This document shows positions 7,957-15,029 of a stretch of DNA of 20,353 nt, in pieces. The position numbers were made by a program, and so were the translations under genes. Within the stretch, counting starts at the first letter, position 1; each line of letters begins with the position of its first letter. Source of the stretch: SFWF01 sp045638145 (lineage in GTDB: Bacteria > Bacillota > Clostridia > Oscillospirales > Acutalibacteraceae); contig JAZUAU010000003.1 in NCBI GenBank assembly GCA_045638145.1, positions 1-20,353 of the forward strand, read 5' to 3'. The notes under the pieces were generated by a model. It was not told the DNA's origin. It searched no databases and was given only the letters and a program-made list of their open reading frames with translations.

Positions 7957-7985
7957 ATATTAACATTTGATTCTTTGTTTGTCAA
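7957..7985 (-). promoter_or_regulatory. Promoter of the asd-dapA-dapB operon
   Basis: On the minus strand a consensus TTGACA (7985-7980) and TAATAT (7962-7957) are 17 bp apart. The predicted start near 7950 leaves an AT-rich leader of about 90 nt, too short for a lysine riboswitch or T-box, and I see neither. The divergent queA promoter must share this gap; the best candidate is weak (TTGATT at 7967-7972 with TTTTAT at 7991-7996). Confidence 0.75.
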
Positions 7986-7996
7986 ATACATTTTAT

Positions 7997-8016
7997 GCCA
8001 AAAGTAAGCCAAAAGT
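7997..8016. promoter_or_regulatory. Direct repeat GCCAAAAGT x2, one helical turn apart
   Basis: GCCAAAAGT occurs at 7997-8005 and 8008-8016, giving an 11-bp period that puts both copies on the same face of the helix. The pair lies 12-31 bp upstream of the asd -35 box and just upstream of queA. That suits an activator or repressor site, but no regulator can be named. Confidence 0.35.
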
Positions 8017-8039
8017 GATATGCGGGGTTGTACAATTTT

Positions 8040-9059
8040 ATGAAAACAAGTGATTTTTTCTACAATTTGCCCGAAGAGTTAATCGCACAGACACCTATTG
8101 AGCCGAGAAACTCTTCCCGCCTTTTAAAGCTAGGACGTGAAAACGGTGAGATTACCCATACCGTTTTTTCTACCCTTCGCGACCACCTGCGCGAAGGCGA
8201 TACTCTTATTCTTAATGATACAAGGGTTTTGCCCGCCCGAATTTTCGGAGTACGTGATACGGGCGCAGTAGTTGAATTTGTTTTGCTTAAACAAATTGAG
8301 CAAAATTTGTGGGAATGTCTTGCAGGTCCCGGTAAAAAAGCGAAAACGGGAAATAAATTCAAATATTCTGACCGTCTTTCTGCAACAGTTGAAGAGGTTC
8401 TTCCCGACGGCAACCGCATTATGCGTTTTGAGTCAAAGGGAGAATTTTTCGAGTGTATTGAAGAGGTCGGACAGATGCCTCTTCCACCTTATATAAAAGA
8501 AAAACTCATAGACAAGGAAAGATATCAAACCGTTTATTCAAGAGAACTCGGCTCTGCCGCAGCGCCGACTGCGGGGCTTCACTTTACCCCCGAAATGCTC
8601 GAAGATTTAAGGACAAGCGGAATTAATATCGGCTACGTAACCCTTCACGTAGGACTAGGCACATTCCGTCCCGTTAAGGTGGAGGATGTTACAAACCACC
8701 ATATGCACACCGAGCATTATAGTATCCCAAAAGCAACCGCAGACCTTATAAATGAAACAAAGAAAAAGGGTGGCAGAGTAATCTGTGTCGGCACAACAAG
8801 CTGCCGTACTTTAGAGAGCGCCGCAACCTTTTTCGGCGAGATAAAGGAGTGCTCCGGCGATACCGATATATTCATTTACCCAGGCTATCAGTTTAAGTGT
8901 ATGGACGGGCTTATAACTAATTTCCACCTGCCCGAAAGCACACTTATAATGCTTGTGTCGGCTTTTGCGGGATATGATAACACAATGAATGCATACAATA
9001 TCGCGGTAGCTGAAAAGTACAGATTCTTCAGCTTCGGTGACGCTATGCTGATTATATAG
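8040..9059 (+). CDS. queA: S-adenosylmethionine:tRNA ribosyltransferase-isomerase
   Basis: QueA transfers and isomerises the ribosyl group of S-adenosylmethionine onto preQ1 in tRNA, forming epoxyqueuosine at wobble position 34 of GUN-anticodon tRNAs. The N-terminus MKTSDFFYNLPEELIAQTP and the inner motif AAAPTAGLHFT are diagnostic. The protein is 339 residues from the ATG at 8040, a normal length. An in-frame TTG at 8028 would add four residues, but the family N-terminus fits the ATG. The Shine-Dalgarno site is weak (GGGG about twelve bases upstream). Tgt, which acts one step earlier, follows eight bases after the stop codon, so the two are co-transcribed. Confidence 0.96.
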   Translation: MKTSDFFYNLPEELIAQTPIEPRNSSRLLKLGRENGEITHTVFSTLRDHLREGDTLILNDTRVLPARIFGVRDTGAVVEFVLLKQIEQNLWECLAGPGKKAKTGNKFKYSDRLSATVEEVLPDGNRIMRFESKGEFFECIEEVGQMPLPPYIKEKLIDKERYQTVYSRELGSAAAPTAGLHFTPEMLEDLRTSGINIGYVTLHVGLGTFRPVKVEDVTNHHMHTEHYSIPKATADLINETKKKGGRVICVGTTSCRTLESAATFFGEIKECSGDTDIFIYPGYQFKCMDGLITNFHLPESTLIMLVSAFAGYDNTMNAYNIAVAEKYRFFSFGDAMLII

Positions 9060-9067
9060 GAGAAACG

Positions 9068-10204
9068 ATGGCTAATTACAAACTACTAAAAACCGAAGGC
9101 TCTGCCAGACGTGCAGAGTTTAATACCGTCCACGGAACTGTGCAGACGCCTGCCTTTATGAACGTTGCAACAGCCGGCGCAATAAAGGGCGCTGTATCCG
9201 CGGAGGACCTAAAAGAGCTCAAATGTCAGGTAATGCTCTCTAATACCTACCACCTTCATGTCCGCCCCGGTGACGAACTTATCAGAGAGTGCGGAGGCCT
9301 TCATAAATTTACAACCTGGGAGGGTCCTATCCTTACCGATAGCGGCGGTTTTCAGGTTTTCTCCCTTGCTTCTCTTCGCAAAATTACCGAAGAGGGCGTA
9401 AATTTCCAAAGCCACGTAGACGGCAAGAAGATTTTTATGGGACCCGAGGAGAGTATGGAGATTCAGTCGAATCTCGGCTCGACTATCGCCATGGCTTTTG
9501 ATGAGTGTGTTGAAAACCCTGCCGAGCATTCCTATTCCAAGGCTTCCTGCGAGAGAACAACCCGTTGGCTCATCCGTTGCAAGAACAAAATGGCAGAGCT
9601 GAACTCTATGGAGTCCACCGTAAACCCAAATCAGCTTCTTTTTGGGATAAATCAGGGCTGCACCTATAACGACCTACGTGTTGAACACATGAAGGAGATT
9701 CGTGAGCTTGACCTTGACGGCTATGCTGTCGGCGGTCTTGCGGTGGGCGAGCCGACAGAGATTATGTACGACGTTCTCGACCACGTTACCCCCGAAATGC
9801 CTACCGACAAGATTCGTTATCTTATGGGTGTCGGTACACCTGTTAATATCCTTAACGGAGTGGAAAGGGGAATAGACCTTTTCGACTGCGTTATGCCGAG
9901 CCGTAATGCCCGCCACGGACACCTTTTTACATCGGTCGGAATAATCAATATCAACAACAAAAAATACGACCGTGATATGACGCCTATCGACTCAAACTGC
10001 AAATGCCCAGTATGTCAACGCTACAGTAAGGCTTATGTCCGCCATCTTTTAAAGGCAGAAGAAATGCTCTCACAAAGACTTCTCGTTATGCATAATCTCT
10101 GGTTTTACAATACCCTTATGGAGGATATAAGAGCCGCTCTTGACGAGGGTCGTTTTGCAGAGTTTAAGCGTGAAAAAGAAGAGATTTACGGCACAAGAAT
10201 CTAA
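9068..10204 (+). CDS. tgt: tRNA-guanine(34) transglycosylase
   Basis: Tgt swaps guanine 34 of GUN-anticodon tRNAs for the queuosine precursor preQ1, making the substrate for QueA. Active-site residues are visible: D91 in DSGGFQ and the nucleophile D273 in LFDCVMPSRNARHG. The structural zinc site is C311, C313, C316 and H342. Length is 378 residues, typical of bacterial Tgt. The AGGAGA site overlaps the queA stop codon, so the two genes are closely coupled. The usual GI(V/I)QG substrate loop reads GINQG (residues 193-197), a minor variation. Genes for making preQ1 are not in the window, so the precursor could be made elsewhere in the genome or imported. Confidence 0.97.
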   Translation: MANYKLLKTEGSARRAEFNTVHGTVQTPAFMNVATAGAIKGAVSAEDLKELKCQVMLSNTYHLHVRPGDELIRECGGLHKFTTWEGPILTDSGGFQVFSLASLRKITEEGVNFQSHVDGKKIFMGPEESMEIQSNLGSTIAMAFDECVENPAEHSYSKASCERTTRWLIRCKNKMAELNSMESTVNPNQLLFGINQGCTYNDLRVEHMKEIRELDLDGYAVGGLAVGEPTEIMYDVLDHVTPEMPTDKIRYLMGVGTPVNILNGVERGIDLFDCVMPSRNARHGHLFTSVGIININNKKYDRDMTPIDSNCKCPVCQRYSKAYVRHLLKAEEMLSQRLLVMHNLWFYNTLMEDIRAALDEGRFAEFKREKEEIYGTRI

Positions 10205-10219
10205 ATAAAATAAAAACAC

Positions 10220-10248
10220 TTGAAAAATCGGGAAATACAATATATAAT
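10220..10248 (+). promoter_or_regulatory. Promoter upstream of yajC
   Basis: TTGAAA (10220-10225) and a consensus TATAAT (10243-10248) are separated by 17 bp, placing a start near 10255, about 23 nt before the yajC ATG. There is no terminator after tgt, so yajC may be expressed both from this promoter and by read-through from queA-tgt. Confidence 0.7.
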
Positions 10249-10277
10249 TGTTTTTAATAAAACTCGGAGGTTTAAAA

Positions 10278-10607
10278 ATGAATTTATTACTTTTAGAAGC
10301 AACTGCTGAACAGGCAGCGCAGGCACAGAGAATGTCCAGCATAATGTCAATCGGTATGATTGTTTTAATGTTCGTCATTCTTTACTTCGTAATGATCCGT
10401 CCTCAGAAGAAGAGACAAAAAGAAGAAGAGAAGATGAGAAACAATCTTCAGATTGGCGATGAAATTCTCACAATCGGCGGTTTCTATTTTAAGATAGTTT
10501 CCATCAAGGAAGATTCTTTAGTTGTTGAATCTACTGCAGACCATTCTAAGCAGAGGATCGCTCGTTGGGCTGTACAGCAGAACATGACCGTCCACGACGA
10601 CCAGTAA
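10278..10607 (+). CDS. yajC: Preprotein translocase subunit YajC
   Basis: YajC is a small single-span membrane protein associated with the SecDF part of the Sec translocon. The 109-residue product has a hydrophobic segment at about 21-40, then the signature RPQKKRQKEEE, and a small beta-rich cytoplasmic domain with GDEILTIGG. The ATG at 10278 has a CGGAGG site seven bases upstream; a longer frame from TTG at 10248 would start inside the -10 box and is rejected. The queA-tgt-yajC order is widely conserved, but secD and secF, which often follow, are absent: a terminator and then rpoB come next. Confidence 0.93.
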   Translation: MNLLLLEATAEQAAQAQRMSSIMSIGMIVLMFVILYFVMIRPQKKRQKEEEKMRNNLQIGDEILTIGGFYFKIVSIKEDSLVVESTADHSKQRIARWAVQQNMTVHDDQ

Positions 10608-10642
10608 CGGATAACGGCTAAAATAAGCGCCGAACACAAGAA

Positions 10643-10691
10643 AACAAGAAAAGCTTTACGACTCACATTATGTGGGTCGTATTTTCTTGTT
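10643..10691 (+). terminator. Terminator after yajC
   Basis: A long hairpin: an outer perfect 10-bp stem (10643-10652 with 10682-10691) and an inner stem (10658-10666 with 10672-10680, one G-U pair), with a few unpaired bases between them. The descending arm carries the T-rich stretch. It ends about 84 bp past the yajC stop codon. Confidence 0.75.
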
Positions 10692-11084
10692 AACCGTTTT
10701 TCCGCATCTTATTTTATTGCGTTATCAAAAGACAGAAGGGGATGGTTGCCTGCGATGTATCGTTTTAATTATAGTAGGGGCAATTCACGAATAGCCCCTG
10801 TGTGGGAAGGCGTTTGCAATATATTTAGCAATGTAGGGGAGGGGGTGCGGATGTCCGGTGGACACCTCTGCGAAGCAGAAGCACCGACCGAGGCGGAAGC
10901 CGAGAATCCATCCACTCCCGTTGGTGTTTGTACGATGAATTTTGCGGGAGGGCATAGAGACCCTTCCTTACAACGCCAATAAATTCATATCGTTTCGTAA
11001 TTATATCGTGGCGGAGCCATACCTTTGCCCTTTGCCCTTGGCTCTCGGTCCTCAATTTTTTTGAAAAAAATTTCCAAAAGGGTA
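10692..11084. repeat. Array of short structured intergenic repeats
   Basis: No credible gene lies in this 393-bp stretch, which is a run of small palindromic modules. AGGGGC...GCCCCT forms a hairpin at 10776-10799. Then TGTCC...GGACA (10852-10864) and TCTGC...GCAGA (10867-10879) lie side by side inside a GGAT...ATCC bracket (10849 to about 10909). GGGAGGG pairs with CCCTTCC (about 10949-10969). TGGC...GCCA is at 11009-11019, a double CTTTGCC at 11023-11036, and an A/T palindrome at 11054-11072 before the rpoB promoter. From memory, several of these modules resemble dispersed repeats common between genes in gut Clostridia; only one copy of each is present here, so dispersal cannot be shown. 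Confidence 0.5.
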
Positions 11085-11113
11085 TTGACATCTTGACAAA
11101 GCTGATTTATAAT
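11085..11113 (+). promoter_or_regulatory. Strong rpoBC promoter
   Basis: Perfect consensus TTGACA (11085-11090) and TATAAT (11108-11113) are exactly 17 bp apart, with a start near 11120. A second TTGACA (11093-11098) with TATATT (11115-11120, 16-bp spacer) overlaps it, offset by eight and seven bases. The A/T-tract palindrome at 11054-11072 lies where an UP element would, at about -66 to -48. Confidence 0.9.
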
Positions 11114-11119
11114 GTATAT

Positions 11120-11248
11120 TCACTGATAATGGGTCAATATGGCTCACTATGTCCCTGTGCAGGGTTTCAAGTAGTGAAAAACCGTATAAATCCGCAGTCG
11201 TTTCAGCACATTTTTGTGTGCACAATAAATAAGGAGTGGTTAAAACTT
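11120..11248 (+). promoter_or_regulatory. rpoB mRNA leader with two hairpins
   Basis: About 129 nt lie between the predicted start and the rpoB ATG. CACTA...TAGTG (11145-11176) encloses the small stem CCCTG/CAGGG, and GCACA...TGTGC (11206-11221) lies ten bases before the AAGGAG site at 11231-11236. It is not an L10-type leader that I recognise. A regulatory role is inferred only from the structure and length. Confidence 0.4.
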
Positions 11249-14200
11249 ATGGCGAATGAAGCAATGGTAAAACCGGTCAAATTCGGAAACACCGAAAGAA
11301 TGAGCTTCTCGAAAATCAATGAAGTTATCGATATGCCTAACCTCATTGAAATCCAGAAGGATTCTTACAAGTGGTTTGTAGAGGAAGGACTTAGAGAAGT
11401 CTTTGACGATATGTCCTCCATCACCGACTATACCGGAAATCTTGTGCTTGATTTCATCGATTATCGACTTGATGAAAAGCCGAAGTATGATGTTACGGAG
11501 TGTAAGGCGAGAGATACGACTTATGCCGCACCTTTACGCGTCACCGCACGTCTTCTCAACAACGAAACAGGCGAGATAAAGGAGAGCGAAGTATTCCTCG
11601 GAGATTTCCCGATTATGACAAAATCGGGCACCTTTGTTATTAACGGTGCCGAGCGCGCTATTGTTTCACAGCTTGTGCGTTCTCCTGGTGCGTACTACGG
11701 AGTTAAGATTGAAGAAAAGACCGGTAATAAGCTTTTCTCATCTACCGTTATTCCTAACCGCGGTGCTTGGCTTGAGTATGAGACCGACCTTAACAATGTT
11801 CTCTACGTTCGAATCGATAAGAACAGAAAGCTTCCCCTTACCACCTTTGTCAGAGCTCTCGGTCTTGCTTCCAACGAGCAGATCAGACAGGTCGTAGGTG
11901 ATGAGGAGCGTCTTGCTGTAACCTTTGACAAGGACACCACTACCAATATTGACGATGCTCTTATTGAAGTGTATAAGAAGCTTCGTCCTGGCGAGCCTGC
12001 TACAGTTGAGGGAGCAAAGGGCTATCTTAATCAGCTTTTCTTTGATGAGCACAGATATGACCTCTCCCGTGTTGGACGTTACAAATACAATAAGAAGTTG
12101 AATCTTGTCGGCAGACTTACCGGCAAGGTTCTCTCGCGCCCTGTTATCGATCCTATGACGGGTGAGATTCTTGCTGAGCCCGATACCGTTGTTTCCAAAG
12201 AAATGGCAACAGATCTTCAGAACAAGGGCGTTAGCGAGGCATATGTTAAGTTTGAGGATGTTGACGGAATTACACGCGAACTCAAGATTCTTTCAAACGG
12301 AATGGTAGACATCAAGAACTTCATTTCCTTTGATGCAGAAGAACTAGGAGTGAATGAGGATGTTTCCTTTGCCGCTCTTAAGGAAATTCTTGAGAATAAT
12401 GAGACCGAAGAGGAGATTGCAGAGGCAATCAAGGCTAATATCGGCATTCTTATTCCGAAGCACATAACTCATGCAGATATTTTTGCTACAGTTAACTACT
12501 TCATTAACCTTCCCTACGAAATCGGTTGTGTGGATGATATTGACCACCTCGGCAACCGTCGTATCCGTTCGGTAGGTGAGCTTTTACAGAACCAGTTCAG
12601 AATCGGCTTCTCCAGAATGGAAAGAGTTGTTAAGGAAAAGATGGCTATTCAGTCCTCCGAGGCTGACGCCGTTACACCTCAGTCCCTTATCAACATCCGT
12701 CCCGTTGTTGCCGCAATTAAGGAATTCTTTGGTTCTTCACCCCTTTCACAGTTTATGGATCAGACCAACCCGCTTTCCGAGCTTACCCACAAGCGCAGAC
12801 TTTCTGCACTAGGCCCCGGTGGTCTTTCCCGTGATCGTGCATCCTTCGAAGTTCGAGATGTTCACTATACCCACTATGGTAGAATGTGCCCGATTGAGAC
12901 TCCTGAAGGACCTAACATCGGACTCATCTCTTATCTTGCAACCTTTGCAAAGATTAATAAGTACGGCTTTATCGAAGCACCTCTTCGCAAGGTGGCAAAC
13001 GGTGTAGTTTCCGACGAGGTTGTTTATATGACCGCTGACGAAGAGGATGAATACATCATCGCACAGGCAAACGAGCCCTTAAACGAGGACGGCAGCTTTG
13101 CCCGTGCAAAGGTAAACGCTCGTCACCTTGACGACTTTATCGAAACAGACCCCAAGAACGTTCACTTTATGGACGTTTCGCCTAAAATGGTAGTATCTGT
13201 TGCAACCGCAATGATACCCTTCCTTGAGAACGACGATACCAACCGTGCACTCATGGGCTCAAACATGCAGAAGCAGGCAGTTCCGCTTCTCGTTACTGAG
13301 AGGCCCTTCGTTGGTACCGGTATCGAGTATAAGGCAGCAGTTGACTCTGGCGTTGTTGTTCTTGCAAAGCGTGCAGGTACAGTTGTTTCTGCCGACGCTA
13401 ATAAGATTGTTATCCGTGCAAAGAACGGCGAGGTTGATGAGTATGAGCTCATTAAGTTCCTCCGCTCCAACCATGGTACTTGCATCAACCAGAGACCCAT
13501 TGTTGAGGTTGGTCAGGAGGTTGCAGAGCGCGAGGTTATCGCAGACGGTCCGGCTACAGATAAGGGCGAAATCTCCCTTGGACGTAATGCTCTCATCGGA
13601 TTTATGACATGGGAAGGTTACAACTATGAGGACGCTGTTCTCATTAATGAAAAGCTCGTAAGAGAGGATATGTATACCTCTATTCATATTGAAGAATATG
13701 AAATCGAAGCAAGAGATACCAAGCTTGGACCCGAAGAAATTACCAGAGATATACCCAATGTAGGTGAGGATGCTCTTAAAGACCTCGACGAGCGCGGAAT
13801 CATCCGTATCGGTGCAGAGGTTGTTGCAGGCGATATTCTTGTAGGTAAGGTAACTCCTAAGGGAGAAACCGAGCTTACCGCTGAGGAAAGACTGCTCCGT
13901 GCAATCTTCGGTGAAAAGGCACGAGAGGTTAGAGATACCTCTCTACGTGTTCCCCACGGTGAATACGGTACAATTGTAGACGTTAAGGTCTTCTCAAGAG
14001 AAAATTCTTCCGAGCTTTCTCCCGGAGTAAACCTTGTTGTTCGTTGCTATATCGCACAGAAGAGAAAGATTTCTGTCGGCGATAAGATGGCGGGTCGTCA
14101 TGGTAACAAGGGTGTCGTTTCACGCATCCTTCCCAGCGAGGATATGCCTTATCTTCCTGACGGTACTCCGCTTGATATCGTACTCAACCCTCTCGGCGTT

Positions 14201-15010
14201 CCTTCCCGAATGAATATCGGTCAGGTTCTTGAGGTTAACCTCGGATACGCTTGTAAAGCACTCGGCTGGCATATTGCTACACCGGTATTCGACGGTGCGC
14301 ACGAGAAGGATATCGTAGAGTGCATCCAGAACGCAGAAACCCTCACAAAGGCAGACGATTACGCATTAAAGGATGGCTCCGGTCTCGATTTCTCTCGCAT
14401 CCAGCTCAGAAACGATGCTAAAACACAGCTTTACGACGGACGTACAGGTGAGCCCTTCGACAATCCCGTAACCGTTGGATATATGTATTACCTCAAGCTC
14501 CATCACCTCGTCGACGATAAGATTCACGCCCGTTCAACCGGTCCTTACTCTCTCGTTACTCAGCAGCCTCTCGGTGGTAAGGCGCAGTTCGGCGGACAGC
14601 GCTTCGGAGAGATGGAGGTTTGGGCACTTGAAGCTTACGGTGCTGCATACACCCTTCAGGAAATCCTTACCGTTAAGTCTGACGACGTTGTAGGACGCGT
14701 TAAGACCTACGAGTCTATCGTTAAGGGCCAGAATGTTCCGAAACCGGGCGTTCCCGAATCCTTTAAGGTTCTTATAAAGGAACTTCAGTCACTCGGTCTT
14801 GACGTTAAGGTTCTCGATAAGAATAAAGACGAGATTGATCTTAAGCAGACCTTTGAAGAGGACGAGGATCTTGGGCTTGCAACACCCGTATTTGATGAAG
14901 ACGAAACCGTTGTAGACGATCTTACAGGATTCGGACTTCAGGATGAAAACGGGGACGATATTGAATTTGATACCGATGAATCGTTTGACGATTTCGATGA
15001 TGAAAATTAA
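11249..15010 (+). CDS. rpoB: DNA-directed RNA polymerase subunit beta
   Basis: RpoB forms one jaw of RNA polymerase and part of the active centre. At 1253 residues it is full length for Clostridia. The rifampicin-binding cluster begins at FFGSS and keeps D504, H514 and S519, equivalent to E. coli D516, H526 and S531; proline 498 stands where most bacteria have glutamine (E. coli Q510). GDKMAGRHG at 944-952 is the conserved active-centre segment, and the C-terminal GGQRFGEMEVWALEAYGA clamp region is intact. The last 45 or so residues are strongly acidic. I chose ATG 11249 (AAGGAG twelve bases upstream); a frame open from 11093 would start inside the promoter. rpoC follows after 19 bp. The usual upstream rplJ-rplL pair is absent. 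Confidence 0.98.
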   Translation: MANEAMVKPVKFGNTERMSFSKINEVIDMPNLIEIQKDSYKWFVEEGLREVFDDMSSITDYTGNLVLDFIDYRLDEKPKYDVTECKARDTTYAAPLRVTARLLNNETGEIKESEVFLGDFPIMTKSGTFVINGAERAIVSQLVRSPGAYYGVKIEEKTGNKLFSSTVIPNRGAWLEYETDLNNVLYVRIDKNRKLPLTTFVRALGLASNEQIRQVVGDEERLAVTFDKDTTTNIDDALIEVYKKLRPGEPATVEGAKGYLNQLFFDEHRYDLSRVGRYKYNKKLNLVGRLTGKVLSRPVIDPMTGEILAEPDTVVSKEMATDLQNKGVSEAYVKFEDVDGITRELKILSNGMVDIKNFISFDAEELGVNEDVSFAALKEILENNETEEEIAEAIKANIGILIPKHITHADIFATVNYFINLPYEIGCVDDIDHLGNRRIRSVGELLQNQFRIGFSRMERVVKEKMAIQSSEADAVTPQSLINIRPVVAAIKEFFGSSPLSQFMDQTNPLSELTHKRRLSALGPGGLSRDRASFEVRDVHYTHYGRMCPIETPEGPNIGLISYLATFAKINKYGFIEAPLRKVANGVVSDEVVYMTADEEDEYIIAQANEPLNEDGSFARAKVNARHLDDFIETDPKNVHFMDVSPKMVVSVATAMIPFLENDDTNRALMGSNMQKQAVPLLVTERPFVGTGIEYKAAVDSGVVVLAKRAGTVVSADANKIVIRAKNGEVDEYELIKFLRSNHGTCINQRPIVEVGQEVAEREVIADGPATDKGEISLGRNALIGFMTWEGYNYEDAVLINEKLVREDMYTSIHIEEYEIEARDTKLGPEEITRDIPNVGEDALKDLDERGIIRIGAEVVAGDILVGKVTPKGETELTAEERLLRAIFGEKAREVRDTSLRVPHGEYGTIVDVKVFSRENSSELSPGVNLVVRCYIAQKRKISVGDKMAGRHGNKGVVSRILPSEDMPYLPDGTPLDIVLNPLGVPSRMNIGQVLEVNLGYACKALGWHIATPVFDGAHEKDIVECIQNAETLTKADDYALKDGSGLDFSRIQLRNDAKTQLYDGRTGEPFDNPVTVGYMYYLKLHHLVDDKIHARSTGPYSLVTQQPLGGKAQFGGQRFGEMEVWALEAYGAAYTLQEILTVKSDDVVGRVKTYESIVKGQNVPKPGVPESFKVLIKELQSLGLDVKVLDKNKDEIDLKQTFEEDEDLGLATPVFDEDETVVDDLTGFGLQDENGDDIEFDTDESFDDFDDEN

Positions 15011-15029
15011 TTAAGGAGGACAGACAACT

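Noticed and set aside
7860..8039. Lysine riboswitch or T-box for asd, or preQ1 riboswitch for queA
   Set aside because: The leaders are under about 100 nt, AT-rich, and lack the conserved motifs of these families.
10746..10982. Open frame of 78 codons on the plus strand upstream of rpoB
   Set aside because: It runs through the palindromic repeat array, has no ribosome site, and its Glu/Ala-rich product looks like translated repeat DNA.
10825..11091. Open frame of 88 codons on the minus strand
   Set aside because: Overlaps the same repeats and the rpoB promoter; no recognisable protein features.
11093..11248. N-terminal extension of RpoB from an upstream TTG
   Set aside because: It would begin between the -35 and -10 boxes and lacks a ribosome site; the ATG at 11249 has one.
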